64,000 nt of DNA from Micavibrio sp. UBA6929 (GTDB lineage Bacteria; Pseudomonadota; Alphaproteobacteria; Micavibrionales; Micavibrionaceae). The notes under the pieces are model-generated. The model saw only the letters and a program-made list of their open reading frames with translations, did not search any database and was not told where the DNA came from. Below, piece after piece: positions 52,829 to 60,846 of the stretch (the stretch's first letter is position 1; the number at the start of each line of letters is the position of its first letter). A program made the position numbers and the translations under genes. The stretch lies in contig DKAJ01000003.1 of the NCBI GenBank assembly GCA_002448815.1, positions 84,910-148,909 on the forward strand, read 5' to 3'.

Positions 52829-54475
52829 ATGAATATGGTTGAAACCGCCAGTATTACACTGATTTACCTCGTGTTTATTACCTTGGCCGCAAAGCGTATT
52901 ATGACGTATTTGCATGTTCTTCAGCAGGAAGATTACGACAGCAAACGCCTGAATAAATGGATTTTTGAACATAAGGCCTTTGATAAAAAGCTATCGCTGG
53001 CGCTGGCGGTTTTGTCGGTAGTTTGGATGTATGTGCCCTCGTTCTTTATGGCGTTTTTGGCCTTTATCTGCATTACGATTACGATTTATCTTGAGAAAGA
53101 TCCACGCAAAAGCCAAAAGAAAAAATTGGTTGAAACGGATCGCGCAAAGCGCGTTTTCTTCCCGACACTGGGTGTTATGGCGGTTTTGTCGGCGTGGTGT
53201 TTTGTCTTTGAATTTCCTTATAATACGGTTGCTTGGCCTTGGATTATTGCAATTCAACTGATTCCATTTGTTTTGATTTGGGTGAATGCGGCGCTGGCGC
53301 CTTTTGAATCTGTTATTCAAAAAGTGTATTGGAATGAAGCACGTCAAAAGATGCATGATCTATCGCCGATTGTGATTGGCGTGACGGGGTCATTCGGTAA
53401 GACATCTGTTAAACATATTTTAGGGCATATTCTCAATACGCAAGGACCAACATTGGTGACGCCGGGCAGTGTTAACACGCCGATGGGCATTACGCGCATT
53501 GTCCGTGAGCAGTTAACGCCAGATCACAAGTACTTCGTTGTGGAAATGGGGGCGTATGGGGTTGGATCGATTGCCTCGCTTTGCGAGCTTACGCCGCCTG
53601 ATTTTGGCATCGTCACCACCATTGGTCATGCGCATTATGAACGTTTCAAATCACTGGAAACAGTGGCGCGCGCCAAGTTTGAGCTGGCCGAAGCGGTCAT
53701 GCAAAAAGAAACAGGTAAAGTTATTATTCACGAGCGCACGCTTCGCTTTTCTTATGTACGCGGCATGAAGCTTGATCAGCCTGATCGCTTTGTCGTTTGT
53801 GGTGACCCCCCGGCGATTGACCGTCATAAGCAAAAAGATATTAACTATCTTGAGCAAGGCGATGTGCACATCATTGAGGTTACGCAGCAGCCAAAAGGCT
53901 TGGATATTAAATTCAGCGTTGATGGAAAAACGTATAACTTGAACCCGCCAATCTATGGTCTTCATCACGGTCATAACGTGGTAATGGCGGCGGTGACAGC
54001 GTTAGAATTAGGCGTTGATATTGGCGCTATTCAGCTTGCACTGCAGACTGTGCCGCAAATTTCACACCGCCTAGAGGTTAAGCCTAATAAAGAGGCTGGC
54101 TATGTGTTGATTGATGATTCATATAATTCAAATCCGCTTGGGTTCAGATCTGCGCTGGACTTGATGGTCTTGATGCAAAGCAGCGGACGTAAAATTTTGA
54201 TTACGCCTGGCATGATCGAGCTTGGCATCGCGCATGATGAAGCGCATGCGCAAATTGGTGAATATGCGGGGCAGATTTGTGATATCGCTGTTGTGATTAA
54301 GCCAGAGCGTATTGGCAGTTTTGTGAATGCCTATAAAGCATCAGGTAAGACGTTGATTGAAGTGCAGTCCTTTAAAGAGGCGTCAGAATGGCTTGAGAAA
54401 AACCGTCAAGATGGCGATTTGGTTTTGATCGAGAATGACTTGCCCGATATGTATGAGTGCATTCCATCAATGTAA
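52829..54475 (+). CDS. Membrane-anchored Mur ligase family protein (MurF-like)
   Basis: An unusual Mur ligase. Residues 1-160 form about five membrane segments (about 6-24, two within 56-88, 110-128, 134-154). The rest is a MurF-like ATP-dependent ligase: P-loop GVTGSFGKTS (184-193), VVEMGAYGVGSIASL, ARAKFELAE with the lysine that is carbamylated in this family, LHHGHNVVMAA, and DDSYNSNPLGFRSAL. Ordinary MurF is soluble and about 450-480 residues. This is probably a paralogue acting on a membrane-bound or lipid-linked substrate; the substrate is not predictable. It is coupled to the hydrolase upstream. Confidence 0.85.
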   Translation: MNMVETASITLIYLVFITLAAKRIMTYLHVLQQEDYDSKRLNKWIFEHKAFDKKLSLALAVLSVVWMYVPSFFMAFLAFICITITIYLEKDPRKSQKKKLVETDRAKRVFFPTLGVMAVLSAWCFVFEFPYNTVAWPWIIAIQLIPFVLIWVNAALAPFESVIQKVYWNEARQKMHDLSPIVIGVTGSFGKTSVKHILGHILNTQGPTLVTPGSVNTPMGITRIVREQLTPDHKYFVVEMGAYGVGSIASLCELTPPDFGIVTTIGHAHYERFKSLETVARAKFELAEAVMQKETGKVIIHERTLRFSYVRGMKLDQPDRFVVCGDPPAIDRHKQKDINYLEQGDVHIIEVTQQPKGLDIKFSVDGKTYNLNPPIYGLHHGHNVVMAAVTALELGVDIGAIQLALQTVPQISHRLEVKPNKEAGYVLIDDSYNSNPLGFRSALDLMVLMQSSGRKILITPGMIELGIAHDEAHAQIGEYAGQICDIAVVIKPERIGSFVNAYKASGKTLIEVQSFKEASEWLEKNRQDGDLVLIENDLPDMYECIPSM

Positions 54476-54507
54476 TGTGCCTCATTGACCTGTCCGTTTA
54501 TCTGTAA

Positions 54508-54561
54508 AAACGTTTCATTTTGAGAATAAATCTTAAATTGAAACGTTTTATTTTGAGAATA
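54508..54561. repeat. Two-copy direct repeat, possible enhancer or operator
   Basis: Two 21-bp copies (54508-54528 and 54541-54561) differ at one base and start 33 bp apart, about three helical turns. Each begins with the palindrome AAACGTTT and ends TTTTGAGAATA. They lie about 75-130 bases before the predicted start of the sigma-54 transcript, the usual place for an enhancer-binding protein. Confidence 0.7.
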
Positions 54562-54610
54562 TCTTTATCCCTTATGTTGTTAAGTTATTGATAAATAAAA
54601 AATAAAAATT

Positions 54611-54626
54611 TGGCACGCCCGTTGCT
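54611..54626 (+). promoter_or_regulatory. Sigma-54 (RpoN) promoter
   Basis: TGGCACG, four bases, then TTGCT matches the -24/-12 consensus of sigma-54 promoters at all key positions, with correct GG-to-GC spacing. Transcription should start near 54637, about 55 bases before the ATG of the small membrane protein. FlbD, a sigma-54 activator, is encoded in the same window. Confidence 0.8.
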
Positions 54627-54691
54627 ACGTAATATGTAAAATAATAAGAAACGAAAAAATATTGCACGATCATTTAGGGAAGGGACGTATC

Positions 54692-54928
54692 ATGCAACAG
54701 ATTAAAAACTCATACGGTCGGTGCCAGATTATTGATCTTCATATGATGGAAACACGCACACAAAAGAATGTGCATTTTTCATCGGTTGAGATTTTTATGT
54801 TCTTTATTCCTTTGTTGATTTTGGTGGCGGCGCTTTGTGTGCCGGCGCTATCGGATATGACATTCTTCGCGCAGTGCCAGAATATTCCTGGCGGCGATGT
54901 ATGTTCAATTTCATTTGATAAAGCATAA
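54692..54928 (+). CDS. Small single-pass membrane protein, 78 aa, sigma-54 dependent
   Basis: A 78-residue protein with a polar N-terminal half and one strong hydrophobic segment (about residues 28-50, IFMFFIPLLILVAALCV), followed by a short tail with two cysteines (QCQNIPGGDVC) that could form a disulfide in the periplasm. An in-frame TTG ten codons upstream is less likely; AGGGAAGGGA is well placed for the ATG. I do not recognise the family. A sigma-54 promoter and a pair of direct repeats precede it, so it is tightly regulated. The next gene is a response regulator. Confidence 0.72.
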   Translation: MQQIKNSYGRCQIIDLHMMETRTQKNVHFSSVEIFMFFIPLLILVAALCVPALSDMTFFAQCQNIPGGDVCSISFDKA

Positions 54929-54937
54929 AGAAAGTAG

Positions 54938-54972
54938 GCGCTGCGCGGTGCAGTGCTGGCTAGCGGTAGCCA
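54938..54972 (+). other. Two adjacent hairpins between the small membrane gene and the response regulator
   Basis: Stem 1 pairs 54938-54944 with 54950-54956 (7 bp, one G-U). Stem 2 pairs 54957-54962 with 54967-54972 (TGGCTA / TAGCCA, 6 bp). They abut and have no T-run behind, so they look more like an mRNA processing or partial attenuation element than a full terminator. Confidence 0.4.
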
Positions 54973-55004
54973 AAAGTAAGTTTTAAGCGTTAAGGAGTGT
55001 GCAC

Positions 55005-55847
55005 ATGCAAGTCGTTCGTCAAAATGTAGAAAGAGGCCTGGCATTGGTTTTGAAAAAGCATTGGTATGACAAAACTTGTTACCGTTGTGCGCATATTAAA
55101 ACCAGTTGTTTGCCATGTGATGATGATACGAAAGATGGGCTGATTGCCTCATTAGTAGAATTAGCACGTGAAAAATTTGATGATCCTTTAGGCATGATAT
55201 TTAAGTGTCACGATGGTGATTTGTTTATTGTGGCGCGGTTTTTAACGTTCAAGCAAGTTGAGCAATTTGTGCAGGCCTTTGCGACAAACAGAAAAGATAT
55301 TGATGATAAAACCCGCGTTTTCTTGAATGAAAAAGCGGCGTTTTTGTATGAGATCGCCGTGGAGTGGCCAAAGTTAAAAGCAATTTGTGATTACAAAATC
55401 CAATCTTATTTAGACCTTAAAAGCGAAGTCCGTAAGGAAGAAGCCGTTAAAGAGGCCTTTCGTAATCAACAGCGTGTTTTGCGCATGGATGTTGAAACAA
55501 GCTTAATTGAAACATTAGCAGAGCGCCGCGAAGACCGTACGCATGTTGAGGTTCTTGTCGTTGAAGACGATATGTTTACGCAGAAATTGGTTAAAAATGC
55601 GATTGCAGGCAAATATAATTTGTCAATGGCGCAAGACGGTTTTGGCGCGGTGATGATGTATGCCAAAAAGGCACCAGATATTCTGTTTTTAGATATTGGT
55701 TTGCCAGATGTATCTGGTCACGCGGTGTTAAAGAAGATCTTTGAAATTGATCCGGATGCTTATGTCGTGATGCTATGGGGATGCTCGAGGAAAAGGAATA
55801 TCAGCTTAATGCCCTGCAAGAGCAATTGCGCGACAGTGTGCATTTGA
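55005..55847 (+). pseudogene. Response regulator with Cys-rich N terminus, truncated in the receiver domain
   Basis: An N-terminal region of about 175 residues with a CxxC-x6-CxxC pattern (residues 25-38, a possible metal site) precedes a receiver domain. The receiver has the acidic pair Asp188/Asp189 and phosphoacceptor Asp230 (LFLDIGLPD). At residue 256, right after the fourth strand (AYVVML), homology stops; the Ser/Thr and Lys needed for signalling are missing, and the remaining 24 residues look random. The original frame seems to have been cut by a deletion near 55772. AAGGAG favours the ATG over a GTG two codons upstream. It may share the sigma-54 transcript. I consider it non-functional as a receiver. 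Confidence 0.75.
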
Positions 55848-56533
55848 TCGAGGCCAAAGAAAAGGCTGAGCGCGAAGTTGAAGAGCGCAAACGGATCGAG
55901 CGACAGCTTCAGGATTACCTACGAGAGGTTACCCCCAAGATAACTGATCAAGTTGGCAGCCAAGGTGCTAAATACCTTCCCTATCATAGTGATATGGGAT
56001 ATTTAAGATTCTCAGAAGAGACAAATCATGCCAACAAATGCAGAGCACCTGACTACTTGGCGCTCACATGTATTCGCAACTCGGAAAAAGTTGGTACATT
56101 CGTTTTAGATATCGATATTATTAAAGAAAAGATGGGAAACTCTTTCAATTTCCTTAAAAAAAATTGGTTCTCATTTCAAAGCCCAGACTCCGTTAAACCA
56201 ATCAAGAAATACAAATCAAAACCGATTGTCTTTTCTAACAATGGTGTAGATTTAATGAGGTGGGAGAAGTGCCTACCAAGCTCACTGGAAGGAGCAGAGG
56301 TTTATACCACCCTTTACAAACTTCTTGAGAACATCGACTTGGGAGAAAACATCATTCTGAAACCAGGAGAAACACTGGTTTTTAACAACAGACGATGCCT
56401 ACACGGCAGAAAGGCACTAAAGTCGCTTAAGGCAGTTGACGAGCCGAGGCTATTATTTCGGGTATATGTGAACAACTTCCCCCAACCAGCAGGGCTTCCC
56501 GAAGATGAGTTATTTTACCGGCAGGAAGGTTGA
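55775..56533 (+). CDS. Chimeric ORF: kinase-type coiled coil joined to half of a 2-oxoglutarate oxygenase
   Basis: Residues 1-53 are a charged coiled coil (EAKEKAEREVEERKRIERQL) like the linker before histidine-kinase domains. Residues 54-252 instead look like the C-terminal two thirds of a clavaminate synthase/TauD-type Fe(II) oxygenase. An HxD motif (His71, Asp73 in PYHSDMGY), the strand APDYLALTCIRN, the distal His210 in FNNRRCLHGR and Arg225 are present. The N-terminal ~130 residues of such an enzyme are missing. The second part is AT-rich with AGA/AGG codons, unlike its neighbours. The frame overlaps the truncated response regulator by 73 bases. Whether it is translated is unknown. Confidence 0.6.
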   Translation: MGMLEEKEYQLNALQEQLRDSVHLIEAKEKAEREVEERKRIERQLQDYLREVTPKITDQVGSQGAKYLPYHSDMGYLRFSEETNHANKCRAPDYLALTCIRNSEKVGTFVLDIDIIKEKMGNSFNFLKKNWFSFQSPDSVKPIKKYKSKPIVFSNNGVDLMRWEKCLPSSLEGAEVYTTLYKLLENIDLGENIILKPGETLVFNNRRCLHGRKALKSLKAVDEPRLLFRVYVNNFPQPAGLPEDELFYRQEG

Positions 56534-58158
56534 CATATACATCAACCACATATAGCATTATGATTTGAGAAAGAATGGAGGTGGATATACTGTAGGGTTT
56601 CCTCTCTGAAGCAAACTATCGACGGCTCGGGGCTCGATAGTCAGGAGCATCGTTGCCGCCGCTACGCGGAACAGCACGGCTATGTGGTTGAAAAGGTCTT
56701 TACCGACGACGTATCTGGCGGTGGTGATTTCCTGAAGCGTAAAGGCATGGTAGCGCTGCTGGAGTATCTGCGCCGTCGTCGCACCACGGATTACGTGGTG
56801 ATCTTCGACGACCTCAAACGCTTTGCCCGCGACACGCTGTTTCATTTACAGCTCAGAGCGCAGATGGATCGTTATAACGCCCGCATTGAATGCCTGAACT
56901 TCCGCTTTGAAGACACACCCGAAGGCAAGTTCGTGGAGATCATCCACGCCGCGCAGGGACAGCTGGAGCGCGAGCAGAACGGTCGCCAGACTGTACAGAA
57001 GATGTGCGCCCGCCTGGAACAGGGCTATTTCGTGTTTCATGCACCGATTGGCTACCGCTATGAGAAGGTCGGGCATCACGGCAAGCTGCTGGTGCTGAAC
57101 GAACCTTATGCCAGCGTCATTAAAGAGGCCTTGGAAGGCTTTGCCTCTGGGCGTTTTCAGACACAGGCTGAAATGCGTCGCTATCTGGAGGGCTGCGAGT
57201 GCATTCCTAAGAATGCCAAAGGCCAGATTGCCAAAAAGCGTACCGCAGATTTGCTGAAGCATCCAGCTTATGCAGGGTATGTCGAACACGAACGCTGGGG
57301 TATCAGCTTTCGCAAAGGGCAACACGAACCGCTGATCAGCCTGGAGACCTACCGCAAAAATCAGGAACGCCTGAACGGCAAACCGTTAGTGCCGACCCGC
57401 AAAGACCTCAACAAAGAATTTCCGCTGCGTGGCTTTGTCGTGTGCGGTGACTGTGGCCATCCTTATACAGCCAGCTTCACTAAAGGCAAAACCAAGTATC
57501 ATCCATATTATGTATGTCAGCAGCGCCGCTGCGACAGCTATGGTAAGTCTATACGCCGCGCGGATCTGGAAGGCGCTTTTGAAACCGTACTGAAGCACAT
57601 GACCCCGTCGAAAGAAGTCTTCGCTTTGGCAATGGCGATGCTCAAGGATCAATGGAACAAGCGCGAGGAAATCCAGAGCACGCAGGAAAAAGAGCACCAG
57701 AAAACACTGGCAGAGATTGAGCAGAAAATAGAAAAAGTCATCGATATGATGATTGATGCAAACAGCGATATCGTGCGTCAGAACCTGACCAAACGGCTGG
57801 CACAACTGGAGAAAGAGAAGCTAATTACGGAAGGGCAAATTAATGCCACAGCCCAACCACTGCGCTCACTTGAGAGTATCGCTAGAACTTCGCTGGATTT
57901 TCTGGCGAACCCGCGCAAACTCTGGGAATCTGAGCGCCTGGAGGACAAAAGAGCAGTGCTAAAGCTCGCCTTCGCAGAACCTTGGGCCTACCACCGGAAT
58001 GAGGGTGCTAGAACACCGAATTTCTCTTTGCCTTTCAAGGCTTTAGATGAAATTTCACCACCTCAAAATGAGGTGGTGCCCCCGGTGAGACTCGAACTCA
58101 CACTCCCGAAAGAACCGGATTTTGAATCCGGCGCGTCTACCAATTCCGCCACAGGGGC
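55935..58158. mobile_element. Probable remnant of an integrated element at tRNA-Leu
   Basis: The stretch from the change in composition near 55935 to the tRNA-Leu gene holds an oxygenase fragment of foreign codon use and a serine recombinase whose end runs into the tRNA. The right edge is the tRNA 3' end. No clear second copy of the tRNA end was found on the left, so that edge is approximate and may have been lost in a deletion. Confidence 0.5.
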
Positions 58159-58177
58159 AATCTGTTTCCTGTGCTAG
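56575..58177 (+). CDS. Large serine recombinase, frameshifted near its start
   Basis: A site-specific recombinase of the large serine family. The catalytic motif YCRVSS, then DGSGLDSQEHRC, DDVSGGGDF and VVIFDDLKRFARD form the catalytic domain. A recombinase domain (about residues 190-270), a zinc ribbon (CGDCG...CQQRRC) and a coiled coil (about 370-420) follow. The catalytic frame has no start codon: ATG at 56575 is one base out of frame, and removing one G of the GG at 56583-56584 gives MEVIYCRVSS. The nearest in-frame start, GTG at 56684, would delete the catalytic serine. Codons (CTG, CGC, GGC) differ from the host's TTG-rich genes. The last 35 or so codons are antisense to tRNA-Leu. Confidence 0.82.
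58074..58158 (-). tRNA. tRNA-Leu (anticodon CAA)
   Basis: Read on the minus strand, the acceptor stem GCCCCTG pairs with CGGGGGC, followed by A and an encoded CCA. The D-loop (TGGTAGACGC), anticodon loop TTCAAAA with anticodon CAA, a long variable arm (TTCTTTCGGGAG) and the T-loop GTTCGAGTC are all present. Its length of 85 and long arm are typical of leucine tRNA. It decodes TTG, the frequent leucine codon here. The 3' end faces the recombinase gene. Confidence 0.97.
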
Positions 58178-58182
58178 GCATG

Positions 58183-58211
58183 TTTCTAATCACTTTAAAT
58201 GGGGGAATCAA
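58183..58211 (-). promoter_or_regulatory. Promoter of tRNA-Leu
   Basis: On the minus strand TTGATT and TAGAAA are separated by 17 bases. The start of transcription would fall near 58176, about 18 bases before the tRNA. Confidence 0.5.
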
Positions 58212-58258
58212 GTAATTTTTACTGTTGTGATGGCGGTGCGTGTGTAACACTGGCATTT

Positions 58259-58912
58259 ATGAGTACAGAAATGCTTGGTGTGCGCTCGATTGCGCAATTA
58301 ATACAAGATTTTACCGATAATCTTTTGACGCAAAAAAATGATGACATTGCGGTGCGTGATGTCGTGTCTGCGTTTCATGAGCGCGGGTTTGGCGTTGTTT
58401 TATTGTTTTTTGCGCTGCCTATGGCACTGCCTGTGCCTGTGCCGCCTGTTTTAAATGTGATTTTGGCCTTGCCGCTTTTGTTTTTAACGGCGCAGCAGGC
58501 CTTAGGTCGGCATCTTATTTGGTTGCCAGATTTTATTTTACGCAAATCTTTTTCGCGGCAGGCTTTAATCGGTTTGCTGGCGCGGGTTGTGCCGTTTTTA
58601 CGCAAGATGGAGGCTTTAACGCGGCCTCGGTTGGTTGTTTTGACAGGTCGCGGCGGGCAGGTTTTAACGGGTTTGTTTGGTTTTATTATGGCGCTGAGCG
58701 TTACTGTGCCGCTGCCGCTGACGAATACGGTGCCAAGCTTTGGTATTGCGGTTATGGCGCTGGGCGTTTTGATGCGTGATGGCGTGGCTGTTTTTCTGGG
58801 CGGCTTGATTGGGATGGCCTGGGTTACTATATTAACAGTGTCTTTCGTTGTGTTTGGTCTTGAGGGGCTGGATATCGTCAAAGATTTTATCAAATCACTC
58901 TTATCAGGATAA
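58259..58912 (+). CDS. ExoD-family membrane protein
   Basis: ExoD proteins were found through exopolysaccharide and stress defects in rhizobia; their molecular role is unknown. The pattern VVLLFFALPMALPVPVPPVLNVILALPLLFLTAQ and later GFIMALSVTVPLPLTNTVPSFGIAVMALGVLMRDG is typical, with two to three membrane hairpins. The frame is open 20 codons further upstream, but that part overlaps the tRNA promoter and has no homology. The second ATG is chosen. The 217 residues are normal. The DsbB-like gene follows four bases on. Confidence 0.88.
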   Translation: MSTEMLGVRSIAQLIQDFTDNLLTQKNDDIAVRDVVSAFHERGFGVVLLFFALPMALPVPVPPVLNVILALPLLFLTAQQALGRHLIWLPDFILRKSFSRQALIGLLARVVPFLRKMEALTRPRLVVLTGRGGQVLTGLFGFIMALSVTVPLPLTNTVPSFGIAVMALGVLMRDGVAVFLGGLIGMAWVTILTVSFVVFGLEGLDIVKDFIKSLLSG

Positions 58913-58916
58913 TTAT

Positions 58917-59453
58917 ATGTGTAAGTTTCTTTTTTCGTCGCGCGTTGTTTTGGCAGGGACGTTGTTTGCCAGTTTGTTTGCCTTGGCAATGGCCTTGATC
59001 GCGCAGCTTGCGTACAATCTTCAGCCGTGCCAAATGTGCATTTATCAGCGCATTCCTTTTGTAGTCGCGGCGATTTTTGCGGCAGTTGGGCTGTTTTGGC
59101 GTCCTGGTCAAATGGGCGCGATGGGCGCGGCGGGGCTTGCGATGCTGGTCAATTCAGGTTTGGCCTTTTATCATACGGGGGTTGAGCAAGGCTGGTTCGA
59201 GGAAACCGCAGGGTGCAAAGTGTCATTTGATTTTGATGCGCCAGGCGCGTCTGTGCAATCGTTGATGGAGATGATTAGTACAGCGCAGGTGACAAGTTGT
59301 AAAAAGCCGTCATGGATTGACCCTGTGTTTGGCCTGACGATGGCGAATTATAATATTGTTTATTGCTTGGGACTTGCCGTGCTTTGTTTGGGCGGTGTGG
59401 TCGCGTTAAAGCGCAAGCGTGATGCAATGCTGCGAGCGGCGAGCGCAGAGTAA
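58917..59453 (+). CDS. Disulfide bond formation protein, DsbB family
   Basis: An inner-membrane quinone reductase that re-oxidises a DsbA-type enzyme. Four membrane segments are present. The first periplasmic pair is in QPCQMCIYQRIPF (CxxC). The second pair is Cys in ETAGCKVSF and Cys in VTSCKKPSW. The conserved Arg of the YQRIP motif contacts quinone. AGGA lies nine bases before the ATG; an upstream in-frame ATG inside exoD lacks a ribosome site. The 178 residues are normal. Confidence 0.92.
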   Translation: MCKFLFSSRVVLAGTLFASLFALAMALIAQLAYNLQPCQMCIYQRIPFVVAAIFAAVGLFWRPGQMGAMGAAGLAMLVNSGLAFYHTGVEQGWFEETAGCKVSFDFDAPGASVQSLMEMISTAQVTSCKKPSWIDPVFGLTMANYNIVYCLGLAVLCLGGVVALKRKRDAMLRAASAE

Positions 59454-59461
59454 GTCTTGCG

Positions 59462-60799
59462 TTAGCTGGCGTAGAGCATGGGCTGATGTGTTTGTGCGCT
59501 TGCGTTGCTTTGTGAGAAATATTCACCTTCAACGTAGCGCGGCGCAAAGCTTGCAAATGCTTCTAACATTTCTTCACTGTCGATGCCGCGGACGACGACG
59601 CGCAGGCTTTGGCTTTCGAGCGTACGGCGCATATCCAAAACGTGATGGAACCCTTCGGGTGTTTTGATTTTCTCTGCCACGTAACTTGCTGGAATAGATA
59701 GCATCTTGATATTCATCTTATGCATAAGGTCGATATCAAGATCATCAGTGCTTTTGAGGTTTGTAAGCATAAAGCTGCACTGTAGGCGCGTTAGCGCACG
59801 CATGATTTGCAGGTTGTGCGGTGACATGTTTTCGTAATCGTCGTGTTTAAATGCGAAAGTCAGTTGCTTAGCTTGTTCGCCATGACTTTTATGGAAGGCA
59901 AGCAGCGTGTTCATAAATGAAGTGCTTTGTAAAATCTGGCTATTGATCGGGATGACGTAATTGATTGTCGATCCATGTGTGATTTTGTTGATCGTGTGGT
60001 TGAGCAACATTGTCGTGATTTTACCGCTGAGGCTGTTTTCCATGGCGACATCCATGTATTGATTATCGCTGAGATATTGTCCGCCATATGTTTCGATCGC
60101 TGCGCGTAGAATGTAAAAACGGGCGCTGCGTTGTGGCAGTTCCATGATGGGTTGCTGCATGATTTGAATTTTTTGCTTTTTAAGCGCGTTTTCAATGAAC
60201 TCTTTGATCAAAGATGGCGAATAATAAATATTGTCTGCGGGTTTGATCGTTTTGCTTGATTTTTTCTTGGGTACGATTTGATCAAAACGCAGCGTCTTTG
60301 CAGGCTTTAGTGTGTCGCTAGTGCTTGGCGCATTGTTTTGCACGGGTCTTGTTGCGCGAATGTCGCGGTCGGCATCTTCCATGATGATGTCCTCATTGCA
60401 GACAATTTGGTCGTAACGACGTGAATTGCGCGTGAGCGGTCGGCGCGCCGCGTCAATCGGCGCAGGGATGTCAGATGGCTTTACGCGCAGAGGTGCGCTA
60501 TTTCCCATGGCTTTGGCCATAGAAAGTGCGTCCATCATTTTGTCCTGGCATTTGTTCATATGCATAAGTTTGAAGTTTAAGGTTTGTTCCCAGTATAGGC
60601 GTCGTTTGCGCTCGAGCGCGGCGTAATAACCCAGGCCGATGATGCCGCATGAAATTGCTGCGGCCGTAGGGGGGAGCATTAAAAAGCAAGCCGCGCATGC
60701 GCTAGTGTATAAAGTGGCTATAATTGGCTTTTTGTATGATATTAAAGTGTTTTGTAGGGCGTCTTTGAAGCGTCTAAACAGTGTTTTTTTTTGTTTCAT
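59462..60799 (-). CDS. tipF: TipF-like protein with degenerate EAL domain
   Basis: TipF in Caulobacter is a polar c-di-GMP receptor needed for flagellum assembly. This protein has the same layout: two membrane segments (about residues 20-65), a basic linker (about 70-200) and an EAL-like domain (about 205-430). The EAL residues for catalysis are gone: RAAI stands where EAL would be, FAFKHDD replaces ELTE, and DDFG and LKID are lost, while QQPIM, INSQIL and GEYFSQ keep the fold pattern. It is therefore a binder or structural protein, not an enzyme. A GTG five codons upstream is an alternative start. Confidence 0.72.
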   Translation of the reverse strand: MKQKKTLFRRFKDALQNTLISYKKPIIATLYTSACAACFLMLPPTAAAISCGIIGLGYYAALERKRRLYWEQTLNFKLMHMNKCQDKMMDALSMAKAMGNSAPLRVKPSDIPAPIDAARRPLTRNSRRYDQIVCNEDIIMEDADRDIRATRPVQNNAPSTSDTLKPAKTLRFDQIVPKKKSSKTIKPADNIYYSPSLIKEFIENALKKQKIQIMQQPIMELPQRSARFYILRAAIETYGGQYLSDNQYMDVAMENSLSGKITTMLLNHTINKITHGSTINYVIPINSQILQSTSFMNTLLAFHKSHGEQAKQLTFAFKHDDYENMSPHNLQIMRALTRLQCSFMLTNLKSTDDLDIDLMHKMNIKMLSIPASYVAEKIKTPEGFHHVLDMRRTLESQSLRVVVRGIDSEEMLEAFASFAPRYVEGEYFSQSNASAQTHQPMLYAS

Positions 60800-60846
60800 T
60801 GTCGTGTTGCGCACCTTATGCAGTGCCGCGCCTAAGCGTTAAGGGC

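Noticed and set aside
55915..55960. Left attachment site resembling the tRNA-Leu 3' end
   Set aside because: Only a loose match (GAGGTTACCCCCAAG against GAGGTGGTGCCCCCGG) was seen, too weak to call a duplicated att core.
56684..58177. GTG at 56684 as the true start of the recombinase
   Set aside because: Homology clearly continues upstream through the catalytic serine motif YCRVSS, so this start would make an inactive protein; a one-base insertion explains the missing start better.
58199..58258. Upstream ATG of the ExoD-like gene
   Set aside because: The 20 extra residues have no similarity to ExoD, have no ribosome site, and overlap the likely promoter of tRNA-Leu.
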